5,508 nt of DNA, taken from Spirochaetaceae bacterium (lineage in GTDB: Bacteria > Spirochaetota > Spirochaetia > Treponematales > Rectinemataceae). Position 1 is the first letter of the stretch, and the number at the start of each line of letters is the position of its first letter. A program made the position numbers and the translations under genes. Shown piece by piece: positions 1 to 5,508 of the stretch. Under the pieces are notes generated by a model, which saw nothing but the letters and a program-made list of their open reading frames with translations, was not told where the DNA came from and made no database searches. The stretch spans positions 1 to 5,508 of the forward strand of contig JAEUJG010000542.1 of NCBI GenBank assembly GCA_016794765.1, read 5' to 3'.

Positions 1-3
1 GCG

Positions 4-43
4 GGGCCGTCCGACCGCCTGCGGTTGAGGACGGCCCTTCTTT
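4..43 (+). terminator. Terminator-like hairpin in the leader of the two-gene operon
   Basis: Bases 4-12 (GGGCCGTCC) pair perfectly with 29-37 (GGACGGCCC), a 9-bp stem. The loop holds a smaller hairpin (14-18 with 21-25). A weak T-rich run, TTCTTT, follows at 38-43. It could end an upstream gene that lies outside the window. However, only 26 bases separate the stem from the start codon at 64, which leaves no room for a promoter. Transcripts of the downstream genes must therefore start before or inside the hairpin, and it may act as an attenuator or a leaky terminator. The broken T-tract makes full termination uncertain. Confidence 0.6.
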
Positions 44-56
44 CAAGGGAGGGGCC
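33..56 (+). promoter_or_regulatory. Ribosome binding site with a possible SD-covering hairpin
   Basis: AAGGGAGGGG at 45-54 is a strong Shine-Dalgarno sequence 9 bases before the ATG at 64, and it decides that start. Bases 33-40 (GGCCCTTC) can pair with 49-56 (GAGGGGCC), 8 pairs with one G-U and an 8-base loop. This would bury most of the Shine-Dalgarno sequence. Bases 33-37 also form part of the upstream hairpin's 3' arm, so the two structures exclude each other. The pairing can be read directly; a regulatory switch is inference. Confidence 0.45.
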
Positions 57-63
57 AAGCATC

Positions 64-1119
64 ATGAAAAGCCTCAGTTGCCAATTTGAAGGGCTGGCCG
101 ACCGGCAGGGCTTCAACGCCACCGTCCGCCACATACAAACGGTCATCGCGGCGGTGGACAGGGTGACCGCCAAGGAAAACCTCGCAGACGTCATCGGCGA
201 GTACATCGAGGAAAAATCCCTCGACAAGGCGGAGGTTCTTCCCGTCGTCTCCATGGTCCTCGGTGAGAAGTTCAAATACCGGGCCGTCTCGGTCAACCTG
301 CCCGCCGCGGCGGCGGATCTCGACGGGATCGCCGAAGAGGCCGCAAAGTGGAACGCCGTAGACCTCGTGGCGGTTTACCACCACCCCGACCTAGGCCCCT
401 TGGTCGTCAACCCGAAGAATCCGAAGAGCCTGGCCAAGATCAACCGGCTTTCCAAGCACGAGATCGTCGCCGCCTGGGCGGGCCGCTTCGCCAAGGAAGC
501 CGAAGCCGGAACCCTTGACGCCGCCGCCAGCGCCCTCGTCGAGCTTTTCGCCGGCAGGAAACCCAAGGTCAAGCCCGAGCTCCTCAAGGGCGACTGCGTC
601 TACAAGGCCGCCAAGGAAAAACCCGCCTCCGGCGCCAAGGCTCCGAAGAGCAAGCCCCCGAAGGCTCCCGCAGCGGCAGCCGCCGCCCCCAAGCGCGGCA
701 AGGCGGCCGCCCTTCCCGCGGTCCCCGCCGCCGCTCCCGTTCCCGAGCACAAGCCCGCCGTCGAGGCGGAGCGCGCCCTCAAGCCGGGCAACCGCATGAC
801 CCCGATGTACTCGGTCCAGGTCACCAACGAGCTCTTCCACAACGGCAACGTGGAGGCGTGGAAGCGCGTCATCGCCAGCTACAACGCGAAGTACCCGAGC
901 CTCCAGGTCCTCGTGTATTACGACGGCGAGCGCATTACGGACATCAACTCCCTTTTCAAGTGGGGCAAGGTCAAGCACGGATCCTCGATCCAGTTCGCCG
1001 TCGCGGGCGACGAGATCCAGGGCGTCGCCAAACTCCAGCGGTATCTCGCGCAAGGCGCGAGCCCCCAATTCGAGGCCTTCCTTCGGGGCCCCGTCAACGC
1101 CGTCCTCCCGCTGTTCTAA
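64..1119 (+). CDS. Two-domain protein with a C-terminal HPr-like domain
   Basis: This 351-residue protein has no signal peptide or membrane segment and is probably cytoplasmic. Residues 1-165 form a mixed helix/strand domain that I do not recognise. Residues 166-245 are an Ala/Pro/Lys-rich, probably flexible linker. Residues 246-330 follow the order of an HPr phosphocarrier: strand YSVQVT (249-254), His259 just before helix 262-277, strand 281-286, DG turn, NSLF (295-298), then HGSSIQFAVAGDE (305-317) and a last helix. Bacillus HPr has KSIM and KGAEITISASGADE at the last two motif positions. His259 could match the PEP-phosphorylated His15 and Ser296 the regulatory Ser46. Against this, the Arg-Pro after His15 is absent and about four extra residues lie between His259 and the helix, so phosphorylation is unproven. 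A tail of about 20 residues follows. The ATG at 64 has an excellent Shine-Dalgarno sequence. The next gene, 30 bases on, is a PEP-utilising enzyme, which supports a phosphotransfer role. The gene is real; the HPr assignment is moderate. Confidence 0.9.
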   Translation: MKSLSCQFEGLADRQGFNATVRHIQTVIAAVDRVTAKENLADVIGEYIEEKSLDKAEVLPVVSMVLGEKFKYRAVSVNLPAAAADLDGIAEEAAKWNAVDLVAVYHHPDLGPLVVNPKNPKSLAKINRLSKHEIVAAWAGRFAKEAEAGTLDAAASALVELFAGRKPKVKPELLKGDCVYKAAKEKPASGAKAPKSKPPKAPAAAAAAPKRGKAAALPAVPAAAPVPEHKPAVEAERALKPGNRMTPMYSVQVTNELFHNGNVEAWKRVIASYNAKYPSLQVLVYYDGERITDINSLFKWGKVKHGSSIQFAVAGDEIQGVAKLQRYLAQGASPQFEAFLRGPVNAVLPLF

Positions 1120-1149
1120 GGCGCGGACGTTAGGAAAAAGGGAAGGACC

Positions 1150-3795
<2,646 letters not shown>

Positions 3796-3819
3796 TCTTC
3801 CGTCAATCGCCTAACGCGC

Positions 3820-3850
3820 AAGAGGCCGCCCTTCCGGGCGGCCTCTTTTC
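3820..3850 (+). terminator. Rho-independent terminator of the + strand operon
   Basis: A 12-bp perfect stem, AAGAGGCCGCCC (3820-3831) with GGGCGGCCTCTT (3836-3847), closes a TTCC loop. The T-run TTTT spans 3846-3849. It begins 24 bases after the dikinase homologue's stop codon and faces the leftward gene beyond it. Confidence 0.88.
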
Positions 3851-3942
3851 ATTCGCGCCGGGGCGGTGCGGTCCCGCTGCCCGGCTCCGATAGCCCATTC
3901 CCAAAGGTGCGTTCAGGGCGGCGTCCGCCGAGTCCGACCGCG

Positions 3943-3971
3943 AAAAAAAGACCGCCCGGAACGGGCGGTCT
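3943..3971 (-). terminator. Rho-independent terminator of the 186-residue protein gene
   Basis: On the minus strand, AGACCGCCCG (3971-3962) pairs with CGGGCGGTCT (3958-3949), a 10-bp stem with a three-base loop (or 9 bp with a five-base loop). Seven T follow directly (3949-3943). It lies 22 bases past the stop codon of the leftward gene. With the + strand terminator about 100 bases away, it separates the two converging units. Confidence 0.88.
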
Positions 3972-3993
3972 CCTGGGGGAATCGAACTTGGGC

Positions 3994-4554
3994 TTATTCT
4001 GCGCTGAACTCCCAAGCCATCGCCGTCTTTATCTTCGCGGCCACGGAGGCGGCGACCTTCTTGGCGTCGGAAAGGGGAATGCCCGCTTCCTTGTTGAAGG
4101 TCTTTTCGAAAAAGAGCTGCATGGAATCAATGACATCGGGGAGCGCGTAGAAGACGAAGGAGAAGTTCATTCCCGTAGGACGCATGACGGTGAAGGAACC
4201 GTAGGAAATGACCGCGTTCTTGCCGTAATAGATCTTGCTCTGGTTCTTGCAGGAATAGGCCTCCAGCTCGTTGAAGCGGTGGGGTATCTGTTCGGCGGTC
4301 GGTCGAACGTAGGGCTCCATCCCCTTTTGGTGGTAGTTGGCGGGTTCGACGAGTATGTGCAGTTTCTTGCCGTCGGTCTGGAAGGTAAGCCCGTCTTCGT
4401 TCGGATAAATCGATTTGACGTTGGAATAAGCGACTATCTCGTAGCGGCTGTACGCGGTGTGGGTGCTGAAAAAGGAGGAAACGAGATATCCGTGATCCTT
4501 CGGCAGGGCGCTCTTGGCGTAGGCGTCGAAAAGATCCATAGCTTTTACCGGCAT
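3994..4554 (-). CDS. Conserved-looking protein of unknown function, 186 residues
   Basis: I do not recognise this protein. It has no signal peptide, membrane segment or lipobox, so it is probably cytoplasmic. It is rich in aromatic residues (many Tyr and Phe), has a single cysteine (Cys102), and alternates short strand-like segments such as YEIVAYSNVKSIY (38-50) and KLHILVE (64-70), then NAVISYGSFTVM (113-124) and NFSFVFYAL (130-138). A helical, Ala/Lys-rich C-terminus follows (about 140-182). A compact alpha/beta or beta-rich domain is likely, but no catalytic motif stands out. The ATG at 4554 is preferred over Met6 because TTAAAGGAGG lies 6 bases upstream. It appears to be transcribed alone, with its own promoter-like site and terminator. 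Base composition is lower in G+C than the neighbouring genes (27-29 of 60 bases in two sampled lines), which may reflect acquisition or different codon use. Confidence 0.85.
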   Translation of the reverse strand: MPVKAMDLFDAYAKSALPKDHGYLVSSFFSTHTAYSRYEIVAYSNVKSIYPNEDGLTFQTDGKKLHILVEPANYHQKGMEPYVRPTAEQIPHRFNELEAYSCKNQSKIYYGKNAVISYGSFTVMRPTGMNFSFVFYALPDVIDSMQLFFEKTFNKEAGIPLSDAKKVAASVAAKIKTAMAWEFSAE

Positions 4555-4560
4555 TGGGAG

Positions 4561-4570
4561 CCTCCTTTAA
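4561..4570 (-). promoter_or_regulatory. Ribosome binding site of the 186-residue protein gene
   Basis: On the minus strand it reads TTAAAGGAGG and ends 6 bases before the ATG at 4554. It decides that start over the internal Met6. It sits inside a 13-base palindrome (4562-4574, CTCCTTAAAGGAG on the minus strand). Confidence 0.85.
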
Positions 4571-4572
4571 GG

Positions 4573-4600
4573 AGTATAGCATCGGCGGGAAAAAGCGCAA
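4573..4600 (-). promoter_or_regulatory. Probable sigma-70 type promoter
   Basis: On the minus strand, TTGCGC (4600-4595) and TATACT (4578-4573) are separated by 16 bases. The -10 matches the consensus at five of six positions; the -35 matches only TTG. A start about 7 bases past the -10 would fall next to or inside the Shine-Dalgarno sequence, giving a very short leader. It lies in the 86-base gap after the TPR gene, which shows no clear terminator, so read-through from that gene is also possible. Confidence 0.5.
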
Positions 4601-4640
4601 TACTCGCCGCCGGGTAAATCGGGCATCGCGAGCGGGGACT

Positions 4641-5508
4641 TTAGTCGCCTTTGTTTCCCGGCAGCCTCTTGACCGCGGCCTTGCCGGAGGTCTTGGCGGA
4701 AGTTCTGGCGGGGGACTTGGCGACAATCTTGTCGACGGAGGGGCCGGTCGTCTTGGCGGTGGACTTGCCTCCGGTCTTGGCGCCGGTCTTGGCGAAGGTC
4801 CGGCCAAGGGTCTGGTCGCCGTTTTTATCGGTCTTGGGTGCCTTCGCAGAGGCGGATTTCCTGGGCGCCGCGGCGCCGGCCGGACGCGCTGGGCGGGGGA
4901 TGGCGCCGCCCGATCCGCCGGTAGCCCGGTGGGCGCGCTCCCGGGGATCCAGCTCCTCGGCCTTTTCGTAGGCGCTGCGGGCGAAGGCATCGAGGCCGCC
5001 GCGTTCATAGGTCTTGCCGAGATCGCGCCAGGCGCGGGGATTTTTCGGTTCGAGCTCCACGGCGGTGCGCAAGGCGTCAACTGAGGCTTCGGTGCGGCCT
5101 CGCCGGCCGTAGAGGATGCCGAGCACGATCCAGGGCGCCGCGGCTTTCTTGACCGAGGCCGGGGCTTTTTCGAGCAGGGCAAGGGCGTAATCCCCCCTCC
5201 CGTCGCGTTCGAGGCAAAGCGCCAAGGCAAGGAGCAACTCCTCGTCCTCTGGCGCGCGTCGCAGAAGGTCGCGGTAGAGTATCGCGGCCTCGCGGAAGCG
5301 GCCGGAATTGCGGTAGGCCAGGGCGAGGAGACGGCGATACCGCTCGCTCGACTGGGCGTAGGCGAGTCCCGCCTCGAGGCATGAGGCAGCCGTTTCCCAG
5401 TCGCCGAGGGCGACCAGCCGATCGAGGTACTCGCGGCGGATTTTTTCGTTGTCGGGATAGGCTTCGAGATAGGCTTCAAAAGCCTCCGCGAGGCCCGCCT
5501 CGTCGCCG
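4641..5508 (-). CDS. TPR-repeat protein with a basic Ala/Lys/Thr-rich tail (5' end missing)
   Basis: The frame is open from the right edge of the window (first full codon at 5507) to the TAA at 4641, giving 288 residues of the C-terminal part. Numbered from the edge, about five tetratricopeptide-type helix pairs can be read: 21-51, 53-85, 87-117, 121-154 and 157-188, with the end of another at 1-20. Typical TPR features are LALAYRNSGRFREAAILYRD (61-80), VLGILYGRRGRTEAS (128-142), LGKTYERGG (163-171) and helix ends AVELEPKNP and AEELDPRE. TPR arrays bind other proteins; no enzyme domain is seen. Residues 190-288 are low complexity, Pro/Ala-rich then basic, with repeated AKT/AKS units resembling histone H1-like tails. 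Such tails may bind nucleic acids or acidic polymers, which is inference. The true start, any signal peptide and any further N-terminal domain lie outside the window. Confidence 0.88.
   Translation of the reverse strand, partial: GDEAGLAEAFEAYLEAYPDNEKIRREYLDRLVALGDWETAASCLEAGLAYAQSSERYRRLLALAYRNSGRFREAAILYRDLLRRAPEDEELLLALALCLERDGRGDYALALLEKAPASVKKAAAPWIVLGILYGRRGRTEASVDALRTAVELEPKNPRAWRDLGKTYERGGLDAFARSAYEKAEELDPRERAHRATGGSGGAIPRPARPAGAAAPRKSASAKAPKTDKNGDQTLGRTFAKTGAKTGGKSTAKTTGPSVDKIVAKSPARTSAKTSGKAAVKRLPGNKGD
4690..4794 (-). repeat. Degenerate short repeats encoding the AKT/AKS tail
   Basis: The 9-mer GTCTTGGCG (plus-strand reading) occurs exactly at 4690-4698, 4750-4758, 4774-4782 and 4786-4794, with close variants between. 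On the coding minus strand it reads CGCCAAGAC and encodes the Ala-Lys-Thr unit of the TPR protein's tail. Spacing is a multiple of three (60, 24 and 12 bases), so the repeats stay in frame. They probably arose by slippage or selection on composition and could vary in number between strains. Confidence 0.6.

Noticed and set aside
25..63. An upstream TTG start adding 13 residues to the HPr-like protein
   Set aside because: The TTG lies inside the leader hairpin and has no Shine-Dalgarno sequence. The ATG at 64 has AAGGGAGGGG at the right distance.
3970..3993. A tRNA T-arm-like stretch (minus strand GTTCGATTCCCCC)
   Set aside because: The flanking bases cannot form the T-stem (CCAAG against CCCCC) and no other cloverleaf arms are present. 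It also lies between a stop codon and its terminator.
3907..4617. A 236-codon plus-strand frame across the unknown gene
   Set aside because: It runs through the minus-strand terminator and antisense to a gene with a strong ribosome binding site; it has no credible ribosome binding site of its own.
5235..5237. TTG as start of the TPR gene
   Set aside because: The frame continues upstream with more TPR-like sequence to the window edge, so this is an internal Leu codon.
4127..5479. A 450-codon minus-strand frame spanning the unknown gene and the TPR gene
   Set aside because: It is an offset frame whose product is Pro/Arg/Ser/Thr-rich junk. The two real genes have TPR motifs, ribosome binding site and terminator in their own frames.

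Overview
The window is one stretch of a GC-rich bacterial chromosome with four genes, two reading right and two reading left, converging on a pair of terminators. The coding regions to the left are about 70% G+C (43 of 60 bases in 2701-2760, counted by hand). The unrecognised gene on the right is clearly poorer (29/60 in 4201-4260, 27/60 in 4381-4440). Nothing fixes the taxon. A PEP-dikinase-like protein without ATP-binding residues, next to an HPr-like protein, loosely recalls spirochaetes, but that is only a recollection.

Region 1-3850 (+ strand) is a probable two-gene operon. It starts with a short leader (1-63) holding a terminator-like hairpin and a competing hairpin that would cover the ribosome binding site. 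Next is a 351-residue protein (64-1119) made of an unrecognised N-terminal domain, an Ala/Pro/Lys linker and a C-terminal domain that reads like an HPr fold. After 30 bases comes an 881-residue homologue of pyruvate phosphate dikinase (1150-3795). Its phospho-histidine and PEP/pyruvate domains are intact, but its ATP-grasp domain has lost most of its nucleotide and metal ligands. A strong hairpin terminator closes the operon.

The most interesting idea here is that the two genes form a PEP-driven phosphorelay. The dikinase homologue would take phosphate from PEP onto His440, as enzyme I of the PTS does, and pass it to the HPr-like domain instead of to AMP and phosphate. The residue losses and the gene pairing can be seen in the sequence; the relay itself is inference.

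Region 3796-3993 has no gene. It holds two back-to-back terminators, one per strand, with nothing recognisable between them (3851-3942). Region 3994-4640 (- strand) holds a 186-residue protein of unknown function with its own promoter-like sequence and a strong ribosome binding site. Region 4641-5508 (- strand) holds the C-terminal part of a TPR protein with a basic, repetitive Ala/Lys/Thr tail; its start lies beyond the right edge. No RNA gene, mobile element, CRISPR array or origin was seen.
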